A stretch of DNA of 64,000 nucleotides from Lysobacteraceae bacterium NML03-0222 (lineage in GTDB: Bacteria > Pseudomonadota > Gammaproteobacteria > Xanthomonadales > Xanthomonadaceae). The translations under genes were made by a program, and so were the position numbers. A model generated the notes under the pieces. It saw only the letters and a program-made list of their open reading frames with translations, ran no database searches and was not told the DNA's origin. The stretch covers positions 62,001 through 126,000 of the forward strand of contig NWQM01000017.1 of the NCBI GenBank assembly GCA_002798195.1. The letters are read 5' to 3'. This document shows positions 1 through 9,046 of this stretch, in pieces. Position 1 is the first letter of the stretch. Each line of letters begins with the position of its first letter.

Positions 1-19
1 GTCCACAGACGCCTGATAA

Positions 20-277
20 TCAGTGCCGTGCGGCGGCGTTGCGCGCCTCAAGCTCGGCAACGGTTTTTTCCAATGCTTCGAGCTTTTCGCGGGTTTTCAA
101 AAGTACCGCGCGTTGTACTTCAAATTCTTCGCGGGTCACCAAGTCCAGCTTGGACAGCCCGGCCTGCAGTACGGTTTTGAAGTTTTCCTGCAGCTCCGCA
201 CGGCTCTCGTGCAGTCCCGCGGGCAGCAGGCTGCCCAGGCGGCGGGCAAGGTCATCAAGTTGGGCCAGGTCAATCAT
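20..277 (-). CDS. ubiK: Ubiquinone biosynthesis accessory factor UbiK (BMFP/YqiC family)
   Basis: An 85-residue protein with an N-terminal amphipathic helix and a C-terminal coiled coil (about residues 50-80, ending LEKTVAELEARNAA), the layout of the BMFP/YqiC family. Family members assist aerobic ubiquinone synthesis with UbiJ and bind lipid. The start at 277 is preferred over an upstream ATG at 313 because AAGGA lies eight bases before it and the product then begins MIDLAQLDDL, the usual family start. It is divergent from glnK, as in many Xanthomonadales. Confidence 0.85.
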   Translation of the reverse strand: MIDLAQLDDLARRLGSLLPAGLHESRAELQENFKTVLQAGLSKLDLVTREEFEVQRAVLLKTREKLEALEKTVAELEARNAAARH

Positions 278-438
278 TGCAGGGTCCTTTATGTTTGGCT
301 TGTTTGCCAGCATGGTGCATGCTGCGCTGCCCAGCCATCAGTGGGGTAGAAGGCGAGCCGGGAAAAATGCTAACAGGCCGGGGCGGAAAATTTCAGCCGG
401 GTGTGTCAGAGTAAGCGCCGAAAAACAGGAGTCGCACA

Positions 439-777
439 ATGAAAATGGTGATGGCCATCATCAAGCCCTTCAAACTGGACGATGTCCGCGAGGCACTGGC
501 CGATGCCGGTGTGACCGGCTTGACGGTGATCGAAGTCAAAGGCTTTGGCCGGCAAAAAGGCCATACCGAGCTGTATCGCGGCGCCGAATATGTGGTGGAT
601 TTTCTGCCCAAACTGAAGATTGAAGTGGCCGTGGTGGATGAGCAGGTGGATGCGGTGGTCGAGGCCATCATGCAATCGGCGGGTACCGGCAAAATTGGTG
701 ATGGCAAGATTTTTGTCTGGGATTTGGAGCGCGCAGTGCGTATCCGTACCGGCGAAATGGACGCCGATGCCTTGTAA
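439..777 (+). CDS. glnK: PII nitrogen regulatory protein GlnK/GlnB
   Basis: A 112-residue PII signal protein. PII trimers bind ATP/ADP and 2-oxoglutarate and report nitrogen and energy state to AmtB, NtrB and the adenylyltransferase. The T-loop carries the uridylylated tyrosine, Tyr51, in the context TELYRGAEY, and the C-terminal signature GTGKIGDGKIFV is intact. AGGAG lies seven bases before the ATG. The N-terminus (MKMVMAIIKPFKLDDVREAL) looks more like GlnK than GlnB. An amtB gene usually follows glnK, but here the next gene is an unrelated DUF4153 protein. Confidence 0.93.
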   Translation: MKMVMAIIKPFKLDDVREALADAGVTGLTVIEVKGFGRQKGHTELYRGAEYVVDFLPKLKIEVAVVDEQVDAVVEAIMQSAGTGKIGDGKIFVWDLERAVRIRTGEMDADAL

Positions 778-892
778 TTGCGGCGTCAATCAAAGTGGGT
801 TGAGGCGGTCGGCCAAACCAGACTTTGCATAAAGCCGGTGCCTTGCATCGGGGATATGGCATGCTTGCGTTGGTTTACAAAGCGAGGCCGCC

Positions 893-2719
893 ATGTCCAC
901 TACCCATATAGACACCCATGCCGAGCCAGCGGCGCTTGCGCGCCCGGTCAAGCAATTCATCGTATTGCTTGCCATGTTGCAAGGCTTGCTGCTGTATGTG
1001 GCCGAATACGGTCGTGAAGCGGCTTGGTGGCCGTTTTCCACATTGAACGGCTGTGTCTATTGGTACACCCTGGTGCTGGCGGTGCCGACCATGATGCTGC
1101 TCAGCGTGCGGCGGCTGGATGAGCGGCGCTTCTGGTGGCAGGCTACAGGCGTGGCTGTGATGTTTGCACTCTTGGCCGCCTGGGCAGGCTGGAGTGCCAC
1201 CGGCAATGCAGGGATTGTCAGTGACAGAGTGTTATGGCCTTTTGGTTTGGCAACGGCCGTGGCGCTGTTTGTGGCCTTGCCGTATTTGCAAAGCGCCCTG
1301 CGGCATGGGCGCTGGAATGCGCGCTATGCGGATTTGTTTGAGCTGGCCTGGCAAAACGGTCTGACGCTGGTGCTGATGTTGTTGTTTATCGGCATTTGCT
1401 GGCCACTGCTGTATCTGTGGGGCGGGTTGTTCCAACTCATTGACATTGAATTTTTTGCCGATCTGTTCCGTGAAAAGCCTTTTGTCTATCTGGCTACCGG
1501 GTTGATGGCCGGGCTAGGCATCCTGATTGGTCGTACCCAGCAGCGCCCGGTGCAAATTGCCCGGCGGGTGCTGCTCGCCATCTTTACCGGGCTGTTGCCA
1601 CTGGTGGCGCTGATTGCCCTGCTGTTTGTGCTGAGCCTGCCATTGACCGGGCTGGAGCCGCTGTGGAATACCCGTTCAGCCGCGTTGATTTTGATGAGCG
1701 TGGTGGCGGTGATGGTGTTGTTTGTCAATGCCGTGTATCAGGACGGCCAGGGGGCGATGCCCTACCCGCGCTGGCTGCGCTGGCTGGTGGATGCGGGCAT
1801 CCTGACCTTGCCATGGTTTTCCGGCCTGGCGCTATACGCATTGATGCTGCGCATCAACCAATACGGTTGGACACAGGAGCGCATTGCCGGGATGGTGGCG
1901 GCAGTGATTCTGGCCTCTCACGCACTGGGCTATGCCATCGCCGTATTGCGGCGTGGGTCATGGCTTTCTGGCATCCGCCGGGTAAATGTGGCGGTATCGC
2001 TGCTGGCCATTGTGTTGGCCGTGCTGTTCAACTCGCCGGTGCTCGACCCGCACCGCATCACGGTGAACAGCCAGCTTGCCCGGCTGGCCGCAGGCAAGGT
2101 GGAGAGCAAAGACTTCGACCTTCGGCATTTGCGTTTTTACAGTGGCCGACAGGGTTGGCTGGCCATGCAAGGCTTGCAAAAAGAAGCCGAAGCCAATGGC
2201 GATGTTGAGCTCGCAAAGCGCATTGTGGCCGTATTACAGCGCAGCCATGCCTATCAAAACAGCGAGGAGCTGGCAGTCAATGCATTGAAAGATGCCGCTG
2301 CCTTGCGTGAGGTTGTCCAACTGGCAGCTGGCAGTCCGGCTCCGGCCGATGACTGGTGGATGTATTTGTTGGGAGATAAGAGCATGACCGAATGCAAGCA
2401 AATCGACAGCGATTGTGTGCTGTTGGTGCGCGACTTTGACCGGGACGGTCAGGCTGACCATCTGCTGTGTGATGCTTCGGACAAAGGCGCAAGGCCGCTG
2501 AGCTGCCAGTTGTTTTCGCATCATGGCGGAAGCTGGCGCAGTGAGGGGGAGCTATCGTTTTGGGATCGCCAGAATGGAAACAAAAAAGCCTTGTCCGATG
2601 CCCTGCGCCGTGGCGAAATCACGCTTTACCAGCCGCGCTGGCCAATGATTGGCATTGATGGTCAGCGCTCCAGCGTTTCCGGCAAAAATGCGGACGCCTT
2701 CAAAGAAATGGAGCCGTGA
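893..2719 (+). CDS. DUF4153-family polytopic membrane protein
   Basis: A 608-residue protein with about ten hydrophobic segments in the first 380 residues, then a soluble C-terminal domain of roughly 220 residues. The block around residues 150-205 (FELAWQNG, LYLWGGLFQLI, EFFADLF) matches what I know of DUF4153, a family of unknown function. GAGG five bases before the ATG supports the start. The C-terminal part contains DFDRDGQADHLLC, resembling an EF-hand/FG-GAP-like calcium loop; that reading is an inference. A strong hairpin follows the stop codon. Confidence 0.75.
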   Translation: MSTTHIDTHAEPAALARPVKQFIVLLAMLQGLLLYVAEYGREAAWWPFSTLNGCVYWYTLVLAVPTMMLLSVRRLDERRFWWQATGVAVMFALLAAWAGWSATGNAGIVSDRVLWPFGLATAVALFVALPYLQSALRHGRWNARYADLFELAWQNGLTLVLMLLFIGICWPLLYLWGGLFQLIDIEFFADLFREKPFVYLATGLMAGLGILIGRTQQRPVQIARRVLLAIFTGLLPLVALIALLFVLSLPLTGLEPLWNTRSAALILMSVVAVMVLFVNAVYQDGQGAMPYPRWLRWLVDAGILTLPWFSGLALYALMLRINQYGWTQERIAGMVAAVILASHALGYAIAVLRRGSWLSGIRRVNVAVSLLAIVLAVLFNSPVLDPHRITVNSQLARLAAGKVESKDFDLRHLRFYSGRQGWLAMQGLQKEAEANGDVELAKRIVAVLQRSHAYQNSEELAVNALKDAAALREVVQLAAGSPAPADDWWMYLLGDKSMTECKQIDSDCVLLVRDFDRDGQADHLLCDASDKGARPLSCQLFSHHGGSWRSEGELSFWDRQNGNKKALSDALRRGEITLYQPRWPMIGIDGQRSSVSGKNADAFKEMEP

Positions 2720-2737
2720 TTTTCACGGCGTGTGAAA

Positions 2738-2770
2738 CGAAAAGCGCAGGCATCCAGCCTGCGCTTTTCG
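2738..2770. terminator. Bidirectional terminator between DUF4153 gene and speE
   Basis: A perfect 14-bp stem (left arm 2738-2751, right arm 2757-2770, loop ATCCA) with A-rich and T-rich outer ends. It sits between two convergent genes and can end transcription from both sides. Confidence 0.9.
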
Positions 2771-2788
2771 CAATTGTGTCGCGCCTGT

Positions 2789-3643
2789 TTACTTCTTCAG
2801 TGCCGCGGCCACAAACGGCGGCAGTTGCTGTGCGCCGGCATGGATTTCGGCGCTGTAATAGCGCGTGTCGAAGGCCTTGCCGGCAGCATCGTGTTTGCGG
2901 AATGCAAAATCGGCATCGGCGGCTTTGCGCGCCATGGTCACGCTCCACCAGCCGGTCGGGTAGCAGGGTTGCGGGAACGGCAGGGTCTGGAACGACTGGA
3001 AGCCGGCCTTGCGCATTTCATCGCGCATCTGGTTGATAAGGTCAAGCAGCACCAAGGGTGATTCACTTTGCTGCACCAGAATGCCATCAGGCTTGAGCGC
3101 ACGTGCGCAGTCGGCAAAGAACGCCGCATTGAACAGCCCTTCTGCCGGGCCGACCGGGTCGGTGGAATCGACAATCACGATATCGAGGCTGCCTTCCGGG
3201 CAGTTCTTCATATAAGCCAGGCCGTCATCGAACAGGATTTCGGCGCGCGGGTCGGCATTGGATTCGCACAGCTCGGGGAAATACTTCTCCGCCATGCGCG
3301 TGACTTGCTCGTCGATATCGCACTGGGTGACTTTTTCAACGCCCGGGTGCTTGAGCACTTCGCGCAGCGTGCCGCAATCGCCACCGCCGATAATCACCAC
3401 GCGCTTGGGGGCGGTATGGGTGAACAGCACCGGGTGGGCAATCATCTCGTGATAGAGAAAGTTGTCGCGCGCGGTCAGCATCATCGCGCCGTCAATCAGC
3501 ATCAGATTGCCCCAGTCGGTCGATTCATAAATCTCGATTTTCTGGAACGGCGATTGCACCTCGTCCAGCTTGCGGGTGATGCGATAGCCGATGGAGGAGC
3601 CGGCCGGCTCAAAGTTTTCGTACAGCCATTCCTGCTGGGACAT
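2789..3643 (-). CDS. speE: Polyamine aminopropyltransferase (spermidine synthase) SpeE
   Basis: A 284-residue cytosolic enzyme that transfers aminopropyl from decarboxylated S-adenosylmethionine to putrescine. The nucleotide-binding motif GGGDCGTLREVL is at residues 87-98 and the catalytic block VDSTDPVGPAEGLF at about 158-171, with Asp159 and Asp162. The reading frame is open upstream to 3817, but the ATG at 3643 gives the usual family start (MSQQEWLYE) and length. No speD is next to it. Confidence 0.93.
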   Translation of the reverse strand: MSQQEWLYENFEPAGSSIGYRITRKLDEVQSPFQKIEIYESTDWGNLMLIDGAMMLTARDNFLYHEMIAHPVLFTHTAPKRVVIIGGGDCGTLREVLKHPGVEKVTQCDIDEQVTRMAEKYFPELCESNADPRAEILFDDGLAYMKNCPEGSLDIVIVDSTDPVGPAEGLFNAAFFADCARALKPDGILVQQSESPLVLLDLINQMRDEMRKAGFQSFQTLPFPQPCYPTGWWSVTMARKAADADFAFRKHDAAGKAFDTRYYSAEIHAGAQQLPPFVAAALKK

Positions 3644-3775
3644 GGGATGCTCTCGTATGGGTGGGTGGGCGCGAATTGTAGCGTTTGCCGCTGAACATAC
3701 ATGCAAGCATGGTGTGATGCAGATGGCATGAAATATCGCTGTTATTGTGGGGGCGTGAATTTGGAGCCAAAGGCC

Positions 3776-4192
3776 ATGATGGAGCTTTATCCACAAGTCA
3801 AAACCGTGCATGTGCATCTGGTGATGCTCTCAGGGTTGCTGTTTTTCATTCGTGGTGGGGCGGCTGCCATGCTGGGCGCCACTTGGCCGCGTCATGTGCT
3901 GCTGCGCTATGCCAGCTATGCCATCGATACTTGTCTTTTGGCATCTGCCATCATGCTGCTGATGGCTTTGTACAGTGCGGGTGCAGTCGCTGGCGGCATC
4001 TTTGCCAATGGCTGGCTGGCGGTAAAAATGTTGCTGCTGGTGCTGTATGTGCTGCTGGGCATTTTTGCCATGCGCGCCAAGTTCAAGCGTATAGCCCGAG
4101 TGGCGTGCTATGTGGCGGCACTACTGGTGTTTGCCTTTATGTACACAGTGGCTCGACTGCATCACCCGCTGGGTGTGTTGCTGTATTTTTGA
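3776..4192 (+). CDS. SirB2-family membrane protein
   Basis: A 138-residue protein with four predicted membrane helices and the SirB2-type start (YPQVKTVHVHLVMLSGLLFFIRG). The function of SirB2 proteins is poorly defined. GGAG nine bases before the ATG at 3776 supports this start; a second ATG follows directly. Its 3' end overlaps the convergent kinase gene by 56 bp. Confidence 0.75.
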   Translation: MMELYPQVKTVHVHLVMLSGLLFFIRGGAAAMLGATWPRHVLLRYASYAIDTCLLASAIMLLMALYSAGAVAGGIFANGWLAVKMLLLVLYVLLGIFAMRAKFKRIARVACYVAALLVFAFMYTVARLHHPLGVLLYF

Positions 4193-5333
4193 CGTGCGCT
4201 TCGGGCAGTTCAATCACAAAGCGCGCGCCGCCACCTTCGCGGTCTTCGTAGAACAGGTGTCCGCCTGCGGCGGCGATGATTTGTCGTGCCAGTGCCAGAC
4301 CAAGGCCGGATGACAGGCCATTGGCCGGGTCGTGTTCGGAAAGCCGGGTGAAGGGTTTGAACAGTTCGCGCTGCCGCGCAGGCGCGATGCCAGGGCCGCG
4401 ATCCTGTACCACCAGCTGCCAGTAACCGGGGGCGCCGGTGCGTACCCAGAACATCAGCTCGCCGCCGCTGGCGGCGTATTTGCTGGCATTGGTCACCAGG
4501 TTTTCGGCGACCTGACGCAGCACCTTGGGTGCAATGGACACCATGGCCGCTTGCTCCGGCAAGCGGGTGCTCACCGCAATGCCCCGCGCTTCCAGTTGCA
4601 GGGTATAGCGCTCAAGCAACCAGTCCACGACTTTGTGCAGCGATGCGTGTTGCTGTCGTTTGCTGTCAGGTGGCTTGGACTGCGACTCCAGATAACTCTT
4701 GATGTAACCCAGCGCATCCTGTGTGGCTTCGTGGATGATTTTTTGATAGCGCGCCTTGCGCGCGTCTTCCACGTCGGCAAGCATCAGCATTTCACTGGCA
4801 AACAGCACGCTGGTCAGCGGGTTTTTCAAGTCGTGAGCGACCAGGTTGACCAAATTTTGGCGTTCCGCGGCTACGCGCTCCAGGCGGTCACGGGTCAGTT
4901 TCAATACCAGATGGGCATTGACACGGGCGAGCAATTCTTCGGCTAGAAACGGCTTGGTGACGTAATCCACCACGCCGCTTTCAAAGGCGCGCAGCAAGAG
5001 TTCCTGGTCTTGGGCGGCGGTGAGAAAAATGGCCGGGATGCTGGCCAGCTTCGGATTCTTGCGGATTTGCCCTAGCAGCTCAAAGCCATCCATGCCGGGC
5101 ATCATCATGTCCAGCAGAATCAAATCCGGTGGATGGGCAAGACACTCGGCCAGTGCATCTTCACCACGGGTGCAACTGCTGACTTCATGCCCCTGGCGCT
5201 GCAATAGCTGCGTGACCACTCGCAGGCTGACCGGCTGGTCGTCAACCAGAAGAATGCGGCCTGTCGTAGTGGTGAGGCTGGGCAAGCAGGTCTCTTGGTC
5301 AAGGGCATGGGGGCTGGGGCAGATTATAGGCAT
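4137..5333 (-). CDS. Hybrid signalling protein: receiver domain plus histidine kinase
   Basis: A 398-residue soluble two-component protein. The N-terminal CheY-like receiver (about 25-145) has the acidic pair Asp31/Asp32, phospho-acceptor Asp75 (LILLDMMMPGMDG) and Lys127 (YVTKPF). The dimerisation domain carries His167 in the H-box LVAHDLKNPLTS. The ATPase domain has an N-box around Asn278, DRGPGIA at 311-317 and SSGLGLA at 341-347. With no membrane segment and the receiver first, it resembles kinases acting downstream of another sensor. The partner is unknown. Its end overlaps the convergent SirB2-like gene. Confidence 0.85.
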   Translation of the reverse strand: MPIICPSPHALDQETCLPSLTTTTGRILLVDDQPVSLRVVTQLLQRQGHEVSSCTRGEDALAECLAHPPDLILLDMMMPGMDGFELLGQIRKNPKLASIPAIFLTAAQDQELLLRAFESGVVDYVTKPFLAEELLARVNAHLVLKLTRDRLERVAAERQNLVNLVAHDLKNPLTSVLFASEMLMLADVEDARKARYQKIIHEATQDALGYIKSYLESQSKPPDSKRQQHASLHKVVDWLLERYTLQLEARGIAVSTRLPEQAAMVSIAPKVLRQVAENLVTNASKYAASGGELMFWVRTGAPGYWQLVVQDRGPGIAPARQRELFKPFTRLSEHDPANGLSSGLGLALARQIIAAAGGHLFYEDREGGGARFVIELPEAHVKNTATHPAGDAVEPLCT

Positions 5334-5399
5334 GCGGCTGGCGATGTCATGGGCTCACCTATTTTTCCGCCTCCGAAAACTTCACTAGAATCCGCAGCC

Positions 5400-6818
5400 A
5401 TGTCCTTGAGTCGTTTTTCCCTGCTGACTACCACCATGTCTGGCCTGCTTGCCGGCGCGTTGCTGGTCGCGCCGCCGCTGTATGCACAAGCATCGCCGCA
5501 GCCGCTGGACTTTGCCGCTGCACGCCGCCTGATGCAGCAGAATGCGCCGAAATTGGCGGCCAGCGAGGCGGCGCTGGAGAGCCGCCGCTTGCAGACGCAG
5601 GCGCTGCGTAATCTGGGGGCGCCCAGCGTCCATCTATCGCTACAGGCAGGCCGTTATCACCTGCACTCGCAGCTGGACACCAGCAGCTTGCAACACGGCA
5701 TTGCCGATGGCCTCGGCGGCTCATTGCCGATGTTTCAGCCGATGGTGCCGCGCCTGCCCGGCGAGCTGGAAGTCGAGCGCGAGAAAAACTTCCATGGCCG
5801 CAGTCTGGGCGCGGTCTGGCCGCTTTACACCGGCGGCCTGTTGCAGGCCGCCAAGGCGCTTTCGGCGGCCAAACGTGACGAGGCGCAGGCCGATGTCCGG
5901 CAGACGGTGGCGGAGCTGGACAGCTTGCTGGTACAGCGTTATTTCGGTGCGCAATTGGCACGTCAGGCGGCGGCCTTGCGCGCCGAGGCCTTGCGCACCA
6001 TCGCCGAGCATGACCATGCGGCGCAGCGGATGATGGAAGAAGGCATGATTGCCCGGGTGCAGCGCCTGCAGGCGCAGGTGGCGCTGGAGTCCGCCCGGCG
6101 TGAGGCCTTGAAAGCACAAAGCGATGCCGAGCTTGCCGAGATTGCACTGCAACGGCTGTTGCAGCAGACGCAGCCACTGCAACTTGCGACGCCATTGTTT
6201 GTCGATACCCGGCCACTGCCGCCGCTGGCCGAGTTCCAGGCATTGGCCGCTGCGCATCATCCGGGGCTTGAAAAGGTGAATGCGCTGGCCGCGCAGGCCG
6301 AGCAGCTGCGCGAAGTCTCGGCCTCACGGCTCAAGCCGACGTTGGCGCTTTATGGCAGCCGCCAATTGCAAAGCGGCAGTCATGCCAATTGGGTGCTGGG
6401 GCTGCAAGCCAGCTGGACGCTGTTTTCGCCGATAGACCGGCGGCAGATGCTGGCTGCGAACCAGCAGCGGCTGCTGCAAGCCGACTACAGCCGGGTGGAG
6501 GCGCAGGAAAACATTGCGCTTTTGGTGGAAAAGAACTGGCGCAGCGTGGAGGATGCCCGGCAGCAATATCTGGCCAGTCTGCCTGCGGTGACCTTGGCCG
6601 AAGAAGTGGCGCGGCTGCATCGGGCGGGTTTGCGCGAAGGCACCAGCACGGCCAGTGAGTTGATGGACGCGCAGACGCAGCTGGCCAAAGTCCGGACCGA
6701 AAGTGCGCGCGCTGCCCATGACTATGTACTGGCGCTGGCCACCCTGCTGGAAAGCGCCGGGGTGTCAGAGCAATTTTCACATTACGCACAACGAGCCGAT
6801 GTGCGCATTGCCCCATGA
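5400..6818 (+). CDS. TolC-family outer-membrane efflux protein
   Basis: A 472-residue protein with a cleavable signal peptide (hydrophobic core LLAGALLVAPPLYAQA) and two outer-membrane efflux repeats rich in alanine and coiled coil. It should form the outer-membrane channel of the export system encoded by the next three genes. The frame is open upstream to 5295, but the ATG at 5400 places the signal peptide at the N-terminus. The gap to the HlyD-type gene is only 16 bases, so they are probably co-transcribed. Confidence 0.85.
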   Translation: MSLSRFSLLTTTMSGLLAGALLVAPPLYAQASPQPLDFAAARRLMQQNAPKLAASEAALESRRLQTQALRNLGAPSVHLSLQAGRYHLHSQLDTSSLQHGIADGLGGSLPMFQPMVPRLPGELEVEREKNFHGRSLGAVWPLYTGGLLQAAKALSAAKRDEAQADVRQTVAELDSLLVQRYFGAQLARQAAALRAEALRTIAEHDHAAQRMMEEGMIARVQRLQAQVALESARREALKAQSDAELAEIALQRLLQQTQPLQLATPLFVDTRPLPPLAEFQALAAAHHPGLEKVNALAAQAEQLREVSASRLKPTLALYGSRQLQSGSHANWVLGLQASWTLFSPIDRRQMLAANQQRLLQADYSRVEAQENIALLVEKNWRSVEDARQQYLASLPAVTLAEEVARLHRAGLREGTSTASELMDAQTQLAKVRTESARAAHDYVLALATLLESAGVSEQFSHYAQRADVRIAP

Positions 6819-6834
6819 ATGACCGGAGACTGTA

Positions 6835-7833
6835 ATGACGGCTACCCCTGCCCCTTCTTCTTCTCGCCGTCGTCTGGCGATGATTGCGGCCTTGCTGCTG
6901 CTGGGCATTCTGGGCTACGGGCTTTGGCGCAGCGCAAAACCTGAAGCCGTGATTCTGCAAGGGCAGATGGAAGCCGAGGAAATCGACATCGCGCCGAAAA
7001 TCAGTGGCCGGGTGGCCGAGGTATTGGTGCAGGAGGGGCAGCAGATAAGCGCGGGAACACCGCTGTTGCGTATGGATAGCCCGGAGCTGGAAGCCAAGCT
7101 GGCGCAGGCCGAGGCCGCGCATGATGCCGCGCTTGCGGTGGCCGAAAAAGCCGCGCATGGCGCGCGTCCCCAGGAAGTGGAAATGGCGCGTGCCAATGCA
7201 CGGCGAGCCCAAGCCGCAGCCGAGCTTGCGCAAAAAAGCTGGCAGCGGGTGGCAAGGCTGGCCGATGAAGGGCTGCTCTCGGCACAAAAGCGCGATGAGG
7301 CGCTGGCCAATTATCAGGCGGCGCGCGACCAGGCGCAGGCGGCGCAGGCACAGTATTCGATGGCGCGCGCTGGCAGCCGTAGCGAAGACCAAAAAGCCGC
7401 CAATGCACAGGCTGCCCAGGTGGCCGCGGTAGTGCGCGAAGCCGAAGTCGCGCGTGCCGAGTCGCAGTTGCAGAGCCCGGTGGCCGGGCAGGTGGCCAAG
7501 ATGCTGGCCAAACGGGGCGAAATCAATCCGCAGGGCGTGCCGGCGGTGACGGTGGTGGACTTGTCGCAGCAGTGGCTGGTGCTCAATGTGCGTGAAACGC
7601 AGCTGTCGCAGTTTGCCATCGGTGCGCATTTTCATGGCCGGATTCCGGCGCTGCCCGAGCAGGGCAAGCTGCGCTTTACCGTTTTTCAAAGCCAGGTGCT
7701 GCCAGATTTTGCCACCTGGCGCGCAACCCGCAGCGACCGCGGCTTTGATGTGCGCAGCTTTGAAATCAAGGCGCGCCCGGATGCGCCCATTCCCGGTATG
7801 CGCCCCGGCATGAGCGTGCTGGTTGAGCTTTGA
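6835..7833 (+). CDS. HlyD-family membrane fusion protein
   Basis: A 332-residue periplasmic adaptor. An N-terminal signal anchor (IAALLLLGILGYGLW) is followed by a lipoyl/biotinyl half-motif (GRVAEVLVQEGQQISAGTPL), a long alanine-rich hairpin coiled coil (about 80-200), the second lipoyl half (LQSPVAGQVAKMLAKRGE) and a beta-barrel. It links inner-membrane permeases to TolC and resembles YhiI/YbhG adaptors. GGAG lies seven bases before the ATG. The following gene begins right after its stop codon. Confidence 0.88.
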   Translation: MTATPAPSSSRRRLAMIAALLLLGILGYGLWRSAKPEAVILQGQMEAEEIDIAPKISGRVAEVLVQEGQQISAGTPLLRMDSPELEAKLAQAEAAHDAALAVAEKAAHGARPQEVEMARANARRAQAAAELAQKSWQRVARLADEGLLSAQKRDEALANYQAARDQAQAAQAQYSMARAGSRSEDQKAANAQAAQVAAVVREAEVARAESQLQSPVAGQVAKMLAKRGEINPQGVPAVTVVDLSQQWLVLNVRETQLSQFAIGAHFHGRIPALPEQGKLRFTVFQSQVLPDFATWRATRSDRGFDVRSFEIKARPDAPIPGMRPGMSVLVEL

Positions 7834-7834
7834 A

Positions 7835-9046
7835 ATGTCGGCTGCCGACCCCGGACTGTTAGCGATTTTCCGTCGTGCCGCAGCGGTGGAAGCACGGCAG
7901 CTGCGGCAGCGCCCGCGTGAGTGGGCGATGTTTTCCTGGGTGCCGGCACTGACATTGCTGCTGGTGATGTGGATGTTTTCTGCCGGATTGCCCGGGCCGA
8001 TGCCGCTGGCGGTGCTGGATTTGGATCGCAGCCTGCTTTCAAGGCAGTTGCTGCGGATGCTGGATGAAAGCCCGGGGCTTGAGGTAACGCAGCAGCCACT
8101 GGATGCGGCAGAGGCCGAAGGGCAGATAAAAAGTGGTGCGGTCGCGGCGCTGCTGGTGGTGCCGGCGGACTTTTCCCGCAACCTCAAGCGCGGCCAGGAC
8201 AGTGAGCTGGCGCTTTTGCATAACGCGCAATGGAATGCCTATTCCGGCCTGTTGCAGCGCGATGTGCGCATGGCAAGCGCCACGCTTTCTGCCGGGATTG
8301 AGCTGCGCGTCCGAGAAAAACTGGGGCAAAGTCCGGCTACGGCGCGCGCCCGCTTCAATCCGCTGCAAAGCCGGATGTACAGCCTGTTCAATACCGCTGG
8401 CAATTACCGGCAGTTTCTGGGCAACAGCCTGATGCCCGCGCTGCTGTTCATCCTGGCCATGACCGCCGGCGTTTGGAGCTTTGGCCGCAAATTGCGCGAT
8501 GCCAGTCTGGGCGAGTGGTGGCAGCAGAGCGGTGTTGGACTGCCCGGTGATGGCCGCCAGCGTCTTGCCGCCATTGGCGGCAGCCTGTTGTGGCCGTGGC
8601 TGGGATTGTCGGCCAATGCCCTGTTGGCGCTTGGGCTGATGGCCAGCAACGTGGATGCGGCATTCTCCAGCTGGCTATGGCTGGCGGCACTGCTGCTTGC
8701 CTTTGTCAGCCTCTCGCTGCTGCTCGGGGTATTGCTGGTACTGGCGAGCCTGTCCCTGCGCATGGCACTGTCGATGACCGGCTTTGTCAGCGCGCCTGCC
8801 TATGCCTTCTCTGGTGTGGTCTTTCCGCTGCTGGCGATGCCCGAAGGCGCTCGGTTGTGGGCCAACGCCTTGCCACTGACGCATTATCTGCACGCGCAGA
8901 TACGCCTGCTGGACATGCAGGCCGCGCCTGCCCAGCTGCTGCCGGTATTGTTGGCTTTCGTCATCCTCATCGTGCTGCTGCTTTGGCTGGCGAATCTGCT
9001 GCTTGCCCGCGCGCTGCGCCTGCCGGAGCGCTGGGGGGCACGATGA
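7835..9046 (+). CDS. ABC-2 type transporter permease (first)
   Basis: A 403-residue permease of the ABC-2/YhhJ-YbhR type: one N-terminal membrane helix, a large extracytoplasmic domain starting PLAVLDLDRSLLSRQLLRML, then about five C-terminal helices. The ATG at 7835 lies one base after the HlyD stop; a TTG at 7823 is an alternative. It overlaps the second permease by 4 bp, so the two are probably translationally coupled. Confidence 0.85.
   Translation: MSAADPGLLAIFRRAAAVEARQLRQRPREWAMFSWVPALTLLLVMWMFSAGLPGPMPLAVLDLDRSLLSRQLLRMLDESPGLEVTQQPLDAAEAEGQIKSGAVAALLVVPADFSRNLKRGQDSELALLHNAQWNAYSGLLQRDVRMASATLSAGIELRVREKLGQSPATARARFNPLQSRMYSLFNTAGNYRQFLGNSLMPALLFILAMTAGVWSFGRKLRDASLGEWWQQSGVGLPGDGRQRLAAIGGSLLWPWLGLSANALLALGLMASNVDAAFSSWLWLAALLLAFVSLSLLLGVLLVLASLSLRMALSMTGFVSAPAYAFSGVVFPLLAMPEGARLWANALPLTHYLHAQIRLLDMQAAPAQLLPVLLAFVILIVLLLWLANLLLARALRLPERWGAR

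Noticed and set aside
290..438. Possible sigma-54 promoter for glnK
   Set aside because: A GG-N10-GC spacing exists around 316, but the flanking bases do not fit TGGCAC/TTGCA well enough.
6331..8187. 618-residue minus-strand frame opposite the TolC/HlyD genes
   Set aside because: It covers two well-supported genes antisense and has shadow-like composition.
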